Assembly (NCBI GenBank): GCA_016987375.1
Contig: PJRA01000412.1
Coordinates: 2,759,855-2,823,854 of the forward strand
Length of the DNA: 64,000 nucleotides
Direction of reading: 5' to 3'
From: Brachionus koreanus
Lineage: Eukaryota; Rotifera; Eurotatoria; Ploima; Brachionidae
This document shows positions 51,867 through 63,144 of the stretch, one piece after another; the stretch's first letter is position 1, and the number at the start of each line of letters is the position of its first letter. The position numbers and the translations under genes are program-made. The notes below the pieces were generated by a model. That model was not told where the DNA came from. It was given only the letters and a program-made list of their open reading frames with translations, and made no database searches.

Positions 51867-52511
51867 ATATTAACACTAGACGCGTCAATTTAATATATTT
51901 TGGTTAATAAAAAATTCATAATATGTAAAAAATATTTGTTGGAATGTTGATCAAATTTTTTTCATGATATTGACAAAAAAATTAATTTAACTTTACTCCA
52001 TTAATTATTTAGTTTTATAATTTTAAAGATTAGCTAAAAATTCTATTTTTTTCAAGATTTAGCAAAAAAAATGTGTTTTTAGTGTTAAAATTAAATTTTT
52101 CTAATTTAACTTTTTCTTTTTAAATTAAAAAATCAGATCTTAAAAAACTATAAAAAACTTTTTATTTAAAATTGAAATTTTTACTCAAGATGAAGTGTGT
52201 CAATAAATCCTTTTTGAATTATGATGACTTTATAAACCAATATGAACAAAAACAAGAATAAGAAATTCGAAAAAAGAAACGTTAGTAAGAAATTTTTCTA
52301 AGAAAATTCTATTTTTATTAAAATAAATTCTTTAAAAAAATTTATTTTTTTTAAAGCTTCTTCAAACAATTATCATATAATTAGTATTTATATAAATTAA
52401 TAGAGAATTTATTCATTTTTTTCTTAGTAAATAGAAACTCTCATTCTTTAGATATTCTTTATCTAAAAGTTAAAATTAAAAATTTCATGTTCAAATTTAA
52501 GATATATTTTT

Positions 52512-55500
52512 TTAAAAATTAGTGCATTTCACTGGTATACGAGAGGACCATTCCCCATTTTTTAAACACTCTAATTTTAAGTCATCCTCGCTAAATTCAG
52601 GTTTAAAACCTGGAAGACATTCATAATAAACATAAGATCCTGTAGCAATTCCTTGAATATTTTAAAAATCAGTTAAATTTTTGTTTTGAAAAAAAGTTAA
52701 TTTAGAATTCTATTACCTGAATTATCCGGGCTGTAAAATAGACTTGATGAGATAATTTTAACATTTTCAGCTGGTATATTTAGAACATCTAAAGAACAAC
52801 TTGGGTTTATCACACATTTAGGATATCTTGACCATGATCCATTCATGCATGAAACTAAAGAATCTCCTTGAATCGAATAGCCTTTGAAGCATACAACTTG
52901 AAAAGTCCCCAAATACTTATTTTTTCCGATTTTATCAATTTTTTCATTGATTCTATAGCTATTTTCAATATTGCTTGGCAAAGGACAAAATTTATTTAGT
53001 ACATTTTTTTCTAAAAATATTCAATTTAGATTAAAAACTTGTACAAATAAACTAACCTTCATCTGCGGCAATACATTTTGAATTAGGTCCAACTAATTTC
53101 CACTCACCGGTCATACATTGATATGTTAATTCTGTTACATTTGAATTGTCAAATTTGTATGACATTTTACATCTGAACTTATAAATTGATTCATCATAGG
53201 CTAAATAATCTTTACCAAAGTCTTCTATGTTAGCATAAAAGATACGCTTATATGTCAAAAATGCATTATTTGGAGCTTTTGGAAAGCTAGAACAAAACTT
53301 GACTGAGAAATATTTTTATTTTTATTATTCGGAGTTTAAAAAATTTTACCATCACAATATGGAAGCTTGGAGTCCCATTGTCCATTTTTACAAGTTAAAT
53401 TACTTTTTCCGATCAAAAAACCTGCCGAACATTTGAAATTAACAAAGCTTCCACTATCCATTGTGTTTTCTCTTGGATTAGGAATATATGTTATTTCATA
53501 TGATGTATATTTTATGTAAGGAATCGATCCACATCCATCTTTTAGATTTTATATTTAATACAAATTAATAATTGTTTAAAAAATTATCTTAACTGCATTT
53601 CTGTATTTGACAATTTTTCAATATCTGAGAGTCAGTATAGCAACTTGGTTCAAAATTACCAGGGCTTCGGCAAAAATTTTGTGCATTAATAATTCCTATT
53701 TAAAATTAGTTAATTAAATTTTTACTCAATTTTTTATAAAACCTTCTTGAAAAAAGTCTTTATCAGTGAATTTTTTGAAATTCTTCCATTCTAAGCATTT
53801 AGCTCCATTTAGTGTATTTTTAGATCCATAATATAAACGTTTTGGTAAAGAGTCTTTTGATTCGTCTGTTGAAAAATACCAACAGTTTGCTTTAAAAATA
53901 AAAGGGAATTTTTTCAAAATTAATTTTACTATTTAAAAAAAAACCCAGTGTGAAAAAAAATTAGCTTTCTTTCTTTCACCCTAAACGGTTTTTAAAAGAA
54001 AAAAATAACTTAGTAAAATTCTTCCTAAGAAAAACCCATTTTTATCACCTGATTCAAAGTCGGAAAAGTCAACTTTGAAAAATTCCGCAAAAATTCAGAA
54101 TACGGTAATAAATTTCTTTCTAGTTGTGCAAAAACTGTTCAAAAAATTTTTTATAATGATTTGCATTTTATTGATAACTGAATAGTACTCAATACGAATT
54201 CGTTTGTGCAAATTTTTACAATATTGTACTGTTTACAAAAACATTTTTTCACAACTAGAAAATAATTTATACAGTTTTTCGTTTTTGTACTGTAATTTTT
54301 GTACTAAGATTTCACATTGCCAGAATACTGAATTTTAGGAGAAGATAATTTTTAATAAAACTATATAAAAGACAAAAACATAATTTTTATAATATTAATT
54401 ATAATTACTTCAATGAATTTTAATAATAAAAAAAACGAGTCAATTGAATTAAAGATTTACAAAATTTATTTTCAATACATAATTGCTATATTTCATTCTT
54501 TTTTTCTTATTGAAATGCCCAATATTCTAAAATGACTTATTTCAATGACCGATTAACATTCATTAAAAAATTTTGAATTATAACAAAAAAAATAGAAAAT
54601 AAGCTAAAAAAATAATTATTAGACTTGAAGAATATTCCTCTAATATATGCTCAGTTTTTAGAAATAAAAAAACAAAACAAAAAATGGTTGATTTTTAATT
54701 TAGGAAAAAAAGAAAAATAAATTTTTAATATTCGATAAAAATCTACATTTCTACAAAATTTTTGGGATTGAAAATCAAATAGTACTTCTTAATAGCACAT
54801 CGGATCATCTTGTAATAAATATAAATTTTACTTACGAGCTAAAGAATCAATAAATCCTCGCCCTAAAAAATAAAAAAAATATTTTTAATCTTAACAATTT
54901 GATTCATATTACATAAACACTTAGGCAATTTATTTGCTGACCATTGGCTATTTTCACCACAAATCCATTCTAATGGTCCTGAAGTTTGGTCATAGATTGC
55001 AAAGTTTTTTCGACAAAAAAAATTTATTTTTGAACCAGGTTGAAAGCTTCCATCTGAATTTATCAAACGGTTGGTAAACTGTAGCGATCCATAAGCTATT
55101 CCATGGATTCTTGAGCATCCAACTAAAGAAAAGATTAAAAACTTATTTTTATAATAATCAATTTTTTTTTAATACTGCATTTTTTTATTTGACAATAATC
55201 CCATTCATTTGACTCGATATTTGTAAAACAATATGCTCTTTCTTTTTTGAATTTTCCATTTGAATTTCTTACAAATTAAAAATATGAACATGTAAAGAAA
55301 TATAATTGATAAAAAAATAAAATTTTAAGCTACCTGCAGAAATTTCTTGCATCCTCAAGTCCTTTGAACATAAAATATAAAATAAGGTATGATTGAAAAC
55401 TCAATTAAATATAAAATTAAGCATTAGTTTAACTGATTAGTATTTTTTATTTCAAAATTATAACCATCAATGAAATTGAATTCATTAGCTTGAGGATGCT

Positions 55501-55716
55501 TCGACCACATTTGACATTTTTTATTAGAAATTGTTAAACTTAAACTTCCCATGTAATCCATGTTATCTTTTGAGCTAGAGCAATCATGAAGATATACATA
55601 TTGAATAAGATATAGAATCACTTCAAAAATTAAAAAAGCATGTTATATTGAATTCATAGCAGAAATTATATACTTAGGAAAAAAAAAACGAGCCAATTCT
55701 GTTGATTGAAAATCAT
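52512..55716 (-). CDS. Secreted kringle-sushi protein: signal peptide, kringle, CCP, kringle, four CCPs (12 exons, 557 aa)
   Basis: Exons in transcript order: 55674-55716, 55465-55620, 55334-55361, 55176-55267, 54913-55122, 54836-54862, 53743-53889, 53594-53695, 53350-53538, 53057-53302, 52717-53010, 52512-52651; 1674 nt, all phases agree. A strong signal peptide (LVFFFLMILYLIQYVYL) precedes kringle 1 (about 28-105; six Cys, YMGSLSL, KKCQMWSKHP, RNFCR, AYCFTN, EWDYCQIKKC). CCP1 follows at about 108-176. Kringle 2 (about 188-267) has six Cys, including RLYYGS, AKCLEW, QNFCRSPGN and NCQIQKC. Then come CCP2 (271-330), CCP3 (334-409), CCP4 (422-478) and CCP5 (484-554), each ending in a 'W..P.C' type motif. 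There is no protease domain and no membrane anchor; the stop follows the last CCP directly. Most domain borders fall on phase-1 introns, as in exon-shuffled extracellular proteins. It likely binds extracellular ligands. The partner and pathway are unknown. Confidence 0.9.
54090..54340. mobile_element. Foldback-type MITE in the long intron of the kringle-sushi gene
   Basis: The stretch 54205-54322 matches the inner right half of the element at 1166-1665: 'TTGTACTGTTTACANAANCATTTTT', CACAACTAGAAAA, TTTTTGTACTGTAATTTT, then TAGATTTCACATTGCC or its close variant. The flanking AAAATTCAG at about 54092 and CTGAATTTT at about 54330 are inverted, as are TTTCTAGTTGTGCAAAAA and its complement. No coding capacity. 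The intron (53890-54835) is the only long one in the gene. Confidence 0.6.
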
Positions 55717-56485
55717 TTTTAAAATTTTATCTGAAGAAGATAAAACTTATATCATTATTTATATTCTTAATTTTTAAAATACGAAAAAGAGATATTTGAA
55801 TTTTGCATTTCAAACTATGATTCAAGCAATTTAAATTCTTAATTTGAATACGTTTATACAAATATCAAGGAGTTAATTTAATGGTTAAATAAAAATTAAT
55901 TTAAACCTGCAGAACATATTTCATTTTATTAACACTAGAAGCATTTTATTAAATTTTTAAATCCTCGTATCTTTTGAATAGATTTTTCAAATGAATATAT
56001 CTTTTTCAATTTATATAGATTTCAAAATTTTATTTAATATTTTAAATTTTATTCAAAAACAGTCAGAAATTAATTTGTTATAAAAATGCCTATTATTTAT
56101 TTATTTGTTAAAAATAAAGTTTTGATTTAAACCCTTTAAGCTGCATGAAAAAAAAAGGCTTTTAGTAAATAATTGTGAATAGGGTAAGTAATATAGAAAT
56201 TAAGAATAATAAAAATAAGAGCTACAACAGACTGCATGTGGAGCAAATCTTTAAGACTCAAAAACCGGATTTTTTTTACACGTAAATTACTCAATGGGTC
56301 CAAAGAACACCTTAATTAAATTAGGTCTTTAAACAAGCATAAATTACCATAATTATACAAAATATGTAATAAAAAATTTACTGAATGTAAAAATATATGT
56401 CTTTTTTAATTGTTTTGATATTAAAAAATTAAGTCTATTTTTAAAAATAAATTTGAAATTATTCAAAAAAATATTTTCTAAATTC

Positions 56486-56905
56486 TTAATCCTTGTCCAA
56501 ATAATCATTACAGATCGATTTTAAAATCTTCTCTGCTACACAAGAACAACATGTAAATTGTTTACATTCGTCACTGGTAAAACTCGATTTGTTACATAAC
56601 CTAATTTGACATATTTTAACAGATTTTGGAGAATACTCGCTAAGCGCTTTCTAGAAGAAAAAATCAAAAATTATGAAAAATGCTGGCAATTATTTATTGA
56701 ATATTTGAATATGTAAATTATTTTGCAGTATAACTTTGCAAAATTTTCTTTTCACTCTACTTTTTTTTTGAATTTCACCATCATTTGTTTTTTGAAATGT
56801 CTTAAATTTTAAATCTTTTGAGTTATTTGATGCCTTTTCTACAATTTTAACAAAATAAAAAAGATAAGGTTCACTCGTAGCAAAACTACCGCTCTGAATT
56901 TGCAT
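56486..56905 (-). CDS. Small cysteine-rich protein with a furin-type RVKR site, candidate secreted peptide precursor (2 exons, 111 aa or longer)
   Basis: Exon 56735-56905 joins 56486-56650 in phase 0 across an 84-nt intron (AAA|gttata ... ttcttctag|AAA). The first exon ends KKSRVKRKFCK; RVKR is a classical proprotein-convertase site. After it come about 55 residues with eight cysteines: FC, ICQIRLC, DEC, TCCSC, SIC, ending DYLDKD and a stop. The spacing is C-x14-C-x4-C-x9-C-x4-CC-x-C-x9-C. I do not recognise the family; it is not insulin spacing, TGF-beta or a CCP. The frame stays open at the 5' end back to a possible acceptor at about 56912 (TTTAAAG), so a missing upstream exon may supply a signal peptide; the listed ATG gives only a weak one. 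It is on the same strand as the kringle-sushi gene, about 770 nt upstream of it. Confidence 0.5.
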
Positions 56906-57258
56906 AAACCGACTTTAAATTATTAATCTGAATAGTTGAAAACTTAGAAAATCCTGTATTATACAGGGGTTCAAAAAATATTTTTTGACTTATTCCTATC
57001 AAAGATTTTTAATAAAATACTTATATGTTAATCCGTCTAAAAGTTTTCAATACATTGAAAATTCGAACATAATTAGATCGGGAATTTCCACGAAAGCATT
57101 CTACTTACAATTTTGTAAGAAGACTGTGAGGGAAGCTACCGTTACTCAGACTTCAATTTGTTTTGATTGGTCAAATATATAAAAAGAGTAAATATTAGTG
57201 TTGGACGCGAGCAAACCTAAACGGTACATTTTGCGAACGGTTTTTGGTATAAAGTGGA

Positions 57259-57535
57259 CGATCATTTTGGCGATCAACTATTCTGCTCGCCAAAAAATGC
57301 GATCAGCTGGATATGAGTGATCAAGAGTGCGATCAGTCTTTTTGCGAACGATCTGACAGCCGATCATTTTGGCGATCAACTATTCTGCTCGCCAAAAAAT
57401 GCGATCAGCTCGATATGAGCGATCAAGAGTGCGATCAGTCGTTTTGCGAACGATCTGACAACCGATCATTTTGGCGATCAACTATTTTGCTATCCAAAAA
57501 ATGCGATCAGCTCGATATGAGCGATCAACAGTTTA
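57259..57535. repeat. 102-bp tandem subterminal repeats of the hAT element, left end
   Basis: Units begin with CGATCATTTTGGCGATCAAC at 57259, 57361 and 57463 (the third is partial). Each unit carries several GCGATCA or CGATCA words in both orientations. Because 102 is a multiple of 3, one frame stays open and gives a fake repeated ORF at 57313-57582. Confidence 0.85.
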
Positions 57536-58505
57536 ATTTTACAAAAATTTCATTATTTTGTAATTCATTAATAACAATTTAAATGTTTTTTTTTTAAATT
57601 TTATTTCAACTAATAATCTTAAATTTAAATAAAATTTAAGACAAATTTTTGTTTATCCTCAGATTTTTGAATTTCATTAAAAATTTTTAATCTATATGTT
57701 ATACAGCTAGTTAAAAATTTAGATTTCAAAATTTACGTTAATTTTCAAAATTGTCATTTAAAATAATTTTTATGATCTTAGAGACAAAAAAATTTGATTA
57801 TTAAATTTATTCTTAATTCAGAACTTATTTTTTTTTATTTTTTCATAAAAAAGTGCTTATTTGTCACTTTGGTTTACTTTTTTTAACAAAAAAATCTTTT
57901 TTAAATAGGGATTTTCTTATTTGTTTTAATAAAGTTCTTCGATTATGTTAAAAAATTCAAAAATAAGCACATTTGAGTTAAGAAACTGATAAACAAATTT
58001 TAGGAAAACTTTTTTTCTGAAATATGATTGAACTAAAAACGGATTAAAACTATTTAAAACAATATTTTCTTAAATATTGGGTAAAATTTTTTACCACACT
58101 TCGATAAAAACTTTATTAGCTTATTTAAAGCCGAATTTTAAAAATTATATTCAGTTATTTAGTCGAATTGTGAAAAACTTTTCACTTTGTCAAGTAAGCT
58201 TAATTAAAACAAATTGTTTTTATTAAAAATATTAATTTTAATCATTTTAAAGTAAAAATATTGTTTTAATTCAATATTTGATAAATTCAATCTTAATATA
58301 TAAATTGTATATAATTATGAATTGAAATATATATTTTAAAATTTTATCTTTTCAAAAAATTCTAAATAACCCTTTTTTTATATTTTTATATTCAATTTTA
58401 ATTAGTAAATTTTCTAAATATTTAAGTTTTAAATATTTATAATTAATTTAAAATCATTAATTTTTAGATATCTTAGAAAACTCTTGAGTATAAAAATATT
58501 TAAAA

Positions 58506-60646
58506 ATGTATGCTTCAAAAAGACTTTTGTCTGATTCTTCGTGGAACAATAATTCACAAAGTAAAAGTCAGCGCAGTACAGAAAAAGAATCTAGTTCTAG
58601 TAAGCAGATTAATTATTTGAGGCAAAACAACTTGGTTGCCGAGCAAGTCGGTAATTTATCGATTCATGAAAATGACAATTCACATTCCGAATCGATAGAT
58701 TTATCTGAATATGAAGATGATGAAGAAATTGGATCAAGAAAAAAGACCTCTAAATGCTGGGAATATTTCAAGATGAAAAAACTAAAAAAAAAATTTTTTG
58801 GCAAGTCTAATAAAAATGGAGAAATTTTGCCAACTCGTGTTGTAAAATGCATTGTGAAAACGAATAATGGAGTATGTAATTTCGATAAATCAAAAAAAAA
58901 CAATTCAACGAGTAGTATGATTAGGCATCTTCATAAAAAACATCAAATCGAAATTTGTCAAAAAAATAAATCTGATGAAAGAGAAAAAGATCCAGCTTAT
59001 CATTTAATGATGTTTATAATTACTGCAAGCCTTCCTTTTCGTTGTGTTGAAAACAAATATTTCAAGCTTTTTTGCAATTATTTAAACCCAAATTTTAAAC
59101 TACCTTCGCGAAAAGAAATATCAAATTTATCAAGTATATCCTTTGAAAAACATAAAAAAAAAGTTACAGAAAAATTATCGAATGTGAAAAACGTTAGTCT
59201 TACAACTGATTGTTGGACATCAGTTCAAAATTTTTCTTATATAAGCTTAACTGCCCATTTTATGGACGAAAAACTAAATTTCAAGTCAGTATTATTAGCT
59301 GTTCGTCATATATTAAGCGGTCATTCAGCTAAAAATATTTCCGATAACATTTATTGTCTCCTCGAAGAATTTTCGCTTGTACGTAAAACGAAATTTATTA
59401 CAATTGATAATGTAAATACAATGATTCAAGTGTCAAAATATTTAGGAACTGAAAGGATTCCATGCATTGGTCATTTACTTAATTTAATTGTTTCATATAC
59501 GTTACAAACCTTAAAAAAGAAAATGAAAGAAAACGAAATAGATACTCTTTATGAATGCTCGAACATGACTTCACAAGATATGGAACTTACAGAAAAACAA
59601 AGATTCGAGGAATCTACCAACTGAATACTAAATGAATATGCCGATCAATTTGTTGTCTTGTCTCAAGCAATAGATAAGTGCAGTTCAATCGCTTCATATT
59701 ATAATCACTCAACTATCATGAAAGAAGAACTTATGAGAAAACAAAAGGAAAATAATGATAAAGTGCTTTCAATAATCCAACAAGTAATCACAAGATGGAA
59801 TAGCACTTTTTTGATGATAGAAAGCATTATAAAGAATTATGAATCACTAAACTTAATATTATCAAAGGATCAGAAACACAAGCATCTTCAATTAAAATCA
59901 AATGAAGTTGAAATTCTTGAAGAAGTAATGTTAGTTTTACAGACTTTTTATAATATAACCCAGGATCTTTCTTCTGAATATTCAACAACATCAAGTCTAA
60001 TTCTTCCTGCCTTGACAACTCTACTCAAAGCGTGTGAAGAAAAACCAGATGAAAAAAGATTTTCAACAGTGTTTAAAAAATTATTAAAGGAATATCTAGA
60101 TTTTTATATACAGAAATATGAAATATTCGAAAATTTTGATCTTGTTCTTGCATCATTTTTAAATCCGAGATACAAAAAATTTTCTAGTTCGAATGAGACC
60201 CATAAAATCTTTTTATCGAAATTGCAGAAAAAAAAATTAGAGAAAGTATTCCAGATTATAAGGAAATTTTAAAAATGAATAATAATATAAAAAATCAGTC
60301 CCCTGAAAATAATAAAACAAGACAAAGAAAAGGAGTCCAAATGAGTGATTCATCAGATGATGAAACAGAAATCGAAGTTAATTGGAGAGCAGTGAAAAAA
60401 GAAATAACTAATTATAAATTAGAAACAAAATCTAATAAATTAACTGAATTTTGGATTGAAAACAAGAGCAAATTTCCAATTCTTTTCGAATATTTTAAAA
60501 TATATGCAACTGGGCAAGCTACAAGTACAGCTTCTGAAAGAATCTTCTCAAGAACTGGCTACCAAATATGGGATAGAAGAAATAAAATATCTCCAGAAAA
60601 AGTAGAACAAATAATGTTTATATATGAAAATCATGATTTTATTTGA
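58506..60646 (+). pseudogene. hAT-family transposase with one in-frame stop and one frameshift
   Basis: Domains in order: an acidic N-terminus; a BED-type zinc finger (C at VCNFDK, then MIRHLHKKHQIE, about 125-150); and the RNase-H-like core, with TTDCWTSVQNFSYISLTAHF (first catalytic Asp), ITIDNVNTMIQ (second Asp) and CIGHLLNLIVSY. The helical insertion follows with RWNSTFLMIES and FLNPRYKKF. The C-terminal hAT dimerisation block is ATSTASERIFSRTGYQIW with RRNKISPEKVEQIMF. A TGA at 59622-59624 interrupts the frame, and reading continues in the same frame right after it. A second break lies in the nine-A run at about 60231-60239, after which the frame shifts into the one that opens at 60275. 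Otherwise the protein is full length (about 710 codons), so decay is recent. Promoter not identifiable. Confidence 0.88.
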
Positions 60647-60814
60647 TTTAAAAAAAAATAAATAATTAATATTTAAAAATTTTTATTTTTTTTAATCATC
60701 AAAAACAATTTTAAACTGTTAAAAATTTCACTGTAAAATAATCTAATAATAGAAAATAAATACACATACTTGATAGGTAAAACAAAGCTTTTTTGTAAGA
60801 GTGTTCTGGCGACT

Positions 60815-61030
60815 TCATTTCCGGATTTTTTTTTGGTTTTGCAAGTTTCGTAGATTTTTTTGGCAAGATAAATAGGGAAGGACGAAAAGACCGCGAGTAT
60901 TTAATCGTGACTGGGTGAGTTTTGCCGTATGGAGAATTTCGTCAGTTGCTGGTTGGATTAGTTTTGCGAAATCTTTTTGCATTCGAATCAGACGCATCAA
61001 GTTGTGTTGTTGAGAGATCTTGGGCAACTT
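60815..61030 (-). CDS. Unrecognised minus-strand exon-like ORF inside the hAT element
   Basis: The sequence is GC-richer than the rest of the element. On the minus strand it follows a good acceptor (attaattttcag at 61031-61042) and reads KLPKISQQHNLMRLIRMQKD, then LIQPATDEILHTAKLTQSRL and LFVLPYLSCQ, and stops at 60815. It has no start codon at the acceptor and no recognised domain. It could be a captured host exon, a second gene of the element, or chance. It lies between the transposase and the right inverted arm. Confidence 0.35.
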   Translation of the reverse strand, partial: KLPKISQQHNLMRLIRMQKDFAKLIQPATDEILHTAKLTQSRLNTRGLFVLPYLSCQKNLRNLQNQKKIRK

Positions 61031-61765
61031 CTGAAAATTAATAAACAAAGAATAAACAGGCCAAATAAACAATAAAAAAGAGTTAACATTACAGAATATT
61101 GAAATATTTGATAAAAATTTAAACTGATTGAATATAAATAAGAAAACAAATAAAAGTGAATATTTTAATTTATAAGGTTTGATTGTATAACATATAGATC
61201 AAATATTTTTAATGAAAATCACAAATCTGAGGATCTAATATATGACGAACAAAAATTTGTCTTAAAATTTTATTTAAATTTAAGATTATTAGTTGAAATA
61301 AAATTTAAAAAAAAATTCATTTTAATTGTTATAAATGAATTACAAAATAATGAAATTTTTGTAAAATTAAATTATTGATCGCTCATATCGAGTTGATCGC
61401 ATTTTTTGGCGAGCAGAATAGTTGATCGCCAAAATGATTGGTTGTCAGATCGTTCATAAAACGACTGATCGCACTCTTGATCGCTCATATCGAGCTGATC
61501 GCATTTTTTGGCGAGCAGAATAGTTAATCGCCAAAAGGGTCGATCCAAGGCATGTTCGCTTAAGTTTGGTCGAATAATGCGAGCATTTAAACGGTTAGAA
61601 GAAATTTTAGACGGTTAGCTGTTCGCTTGTGCGTATTCCAACACTAGTTAAAAATCCTAAAATTTTTAAAATTTTTTCTTCTTGGATTTTTTGAGTCATT
61701 TTTCTTAGTTTGAAATTCTTCATTTTTTTTGTAAATTAGTTTTTAAATTCTTTAAAAATCAGAAA

Positions 61766-62022
61766 GAACTTTTTCGCCGAGTTTTTTCTGATAAAAATAT
61801 TGATAAGATTAGAAATCTCTTAATTATTTCTTAAGACTTTTCATAGTTGTTAAGCTTCCAGGAATTGAAAACAATTGGGAATCTATTAACATTAATATCC
61901 TGTTTGCAGTAGAAACATTTTGTTCGTTAAAAGAAAAGTCCTTAGAAATAATTAAGAAATTTCTAATCTTGTGAATATTTTTATCAGAAAAAACTCGGCA
62001 GAAAAAAAAGTTTTTATTATTT
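61766..62022. mobile_element. 257-bp MITE with about 78-bp terminal inverted repeats
   Basis: The left arm (61768-61845) and right arm (about 61940-62020) are reverse complements with few mismatches. Shared words are GCCGAGTTTTTTCTGATAAA, AAGATTAGAAAT and CTTAATTATTTCT with GACTTTTC. The interior is non-coding. It sits 120 nt outside the hAT right end. Confidence 0.8.
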
Positions 62023-62164
62023 TCAAAAGAAGACGCAGGAAACGAACAAAGGAGAAATTTATGATCACTAAAAGGACACCCTACTCCTATGAATTTGAAT
62101 TAAAGTGATTTTGATCAATTTTATGATCAATATGAGTTAATTTTACTTTGATAAAATCTGGTTT

Positions 62165-62500
62165 ATATTAGATTCCTATCCTAGTAGGTTCATATGTAAA
62201 ACTTAAGATTATAGATATATTAGGCCTATTCGGAGTAAAAGAAGACCGATTTTTGCTTGGCAACAATTGTTCATCAACAGTCAGTAAACCTGGTCTAAAG
62301 CAAGCTTGGAAATTTTCTATAAATTTATCGTATATTTGGCGAACCATGTAAAATTTATCAGTTTCCACTCGTTCTGAACAGGTTGATCTGATGTCAAATC
62401 GAATATTTTTCAAAACAAGAGAAAACTTTTCTCTTGACATAAATTTCAAAATCATACTCACTCAATAAAGTTTTGACCACATGGCTTAGATAGGGACATT
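62165..62500 (-). pseudogene. piggyBac transposase fragment
   Basis: The minus strand reads MSREKFSLVLKNIRFD, then VETDKFYMVRQIYDKFIENF and RPGLLTVDEQLLPSKNR. These are the conserved N-terminal catalytic landmarks of piggyBac transposases ('MSR.RF..L...LRFD', 'R...L.DKF...R...D.F..N', 'P...L.VDEQL.PF.GR', with the first catalytic Asp in VDEQ). The frame stops soon after, and no zinc-finger end is seen. It is a short internal piece only. Confidence 0.75.
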
Positions 62501-62689
62501 TGGGCATAATACACCTCTTGCAAAAAGGATACAGATAAAAGCCAATATATCTTCTTATTTTAATAAAAGATTAGGATTCAGAGCTTTCTAGTGACAATTG
62601 GTACAGTTCAATTTAAAATTTAACATTGACGGTTTGGTCTCATTTATGTATTATTGACGCGTAGCATAGCTTGTTGATCCAACTTTCTC

Positions 62690-62915
62690 ATTAAAATTTA
62701 AATTCTTTCTTAGACTTGTCTTTTCTCCGTCATTCAATCCCACCTGTTTCTTTTAAACAAGGTGTGCCACAAGGATCAGTTTTAGGTCTCCTATTTTTTC
62801 TGCAAAATCTTTGTGAATGATCTCCCTTTTCTATTAAAAAAATTTGACATTAAAATGTTGCCGATGGCACAACCAGCAGCTTTTCTGATAAAATTCTAGA
62901 TAGTCTACTTGTAAA
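62690..62915 (+). mobile_element. LINE reverse-transcriptase fragment
   Basis: The plus strand shows [20 protein letters not shown] followed by a G-LLFFLQNL like stretch, then, after a shift, a 'NDLPFLLKKFDIKM' type segment and TTSSFSDKILD. This is the RT finger/palm block '[22 protein letters not shown]', with the YADD site altered by frameshift and substitution. No other part of the element is present. Confidence 0.6.
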
Positions 62916-63144
62916 ATCTCAATAAAACCAAAGATTCTCTTTGTTTAAAATTTAATTCATAAACTAAAACGATCACAATCAAAATTAAAGTTTAAATACA
63001 AGATTTAGTTGTTTGCTCTTAGAACGCACCCAAGTCTAAATTAAGATGTTTTTTGTTTTACATGTTGCAAAAAATCTAAAAGTATAAGAATCAAGTTAGT
63101 TAAATAATACAAACAAACGAGTAAATTAAATACTAAATAAGCTA

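Larger units (their letters stand above)
57196..61646 (+). mobile_element. hAT DNA transposon with about 450-bp inverted ends
   Basis: Both tips are TAGTGTTGGA and its complement, followed inside by unlike 50-70 bp. Then long inverted arms run at about 57265-57712 and 61166-61530, nearly identical over most of their length. Each arm has an outer array of GCGATCA/TGATCGC-rich 102-bp units (about 2.7 on the left, about two on the right) and an inner A/T-rich part sharing TAATCTTAAATTTAAATAAA and TATATGTTATACA. Flanking 8-mers GTAAATAT and GTTAAAAA match at 5 of 8 positions and both fit the hAT target pattern nTnnnnAn. A hAT transposase with one stop and one frameshift lies inside. Length 4451 bp. 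Confidence 0.85.

Noticed and set aside
56486..56650. Insulin-type A chain from the CC motif
   Set aside because: Insulin needs CC-x3-C-x8-C; here it is CC-x-C-x9-C, and no B-chain cysteine pattern is present.
57259..57535. CRISPR-like regular repeats
   Set aside because: Head-to-tail 102-bp units without unique spacers, in a eukaryotic transposon end.
57313..57582. ORF with an exact 34-residue repeat (DQECDQSFCERSD...)
   Set aside because: It is the 102-bp subterminal repeat of the hAT element read in a frame kept open because 102 is divisible by 3. The same DNA occurs inverted at the other end.
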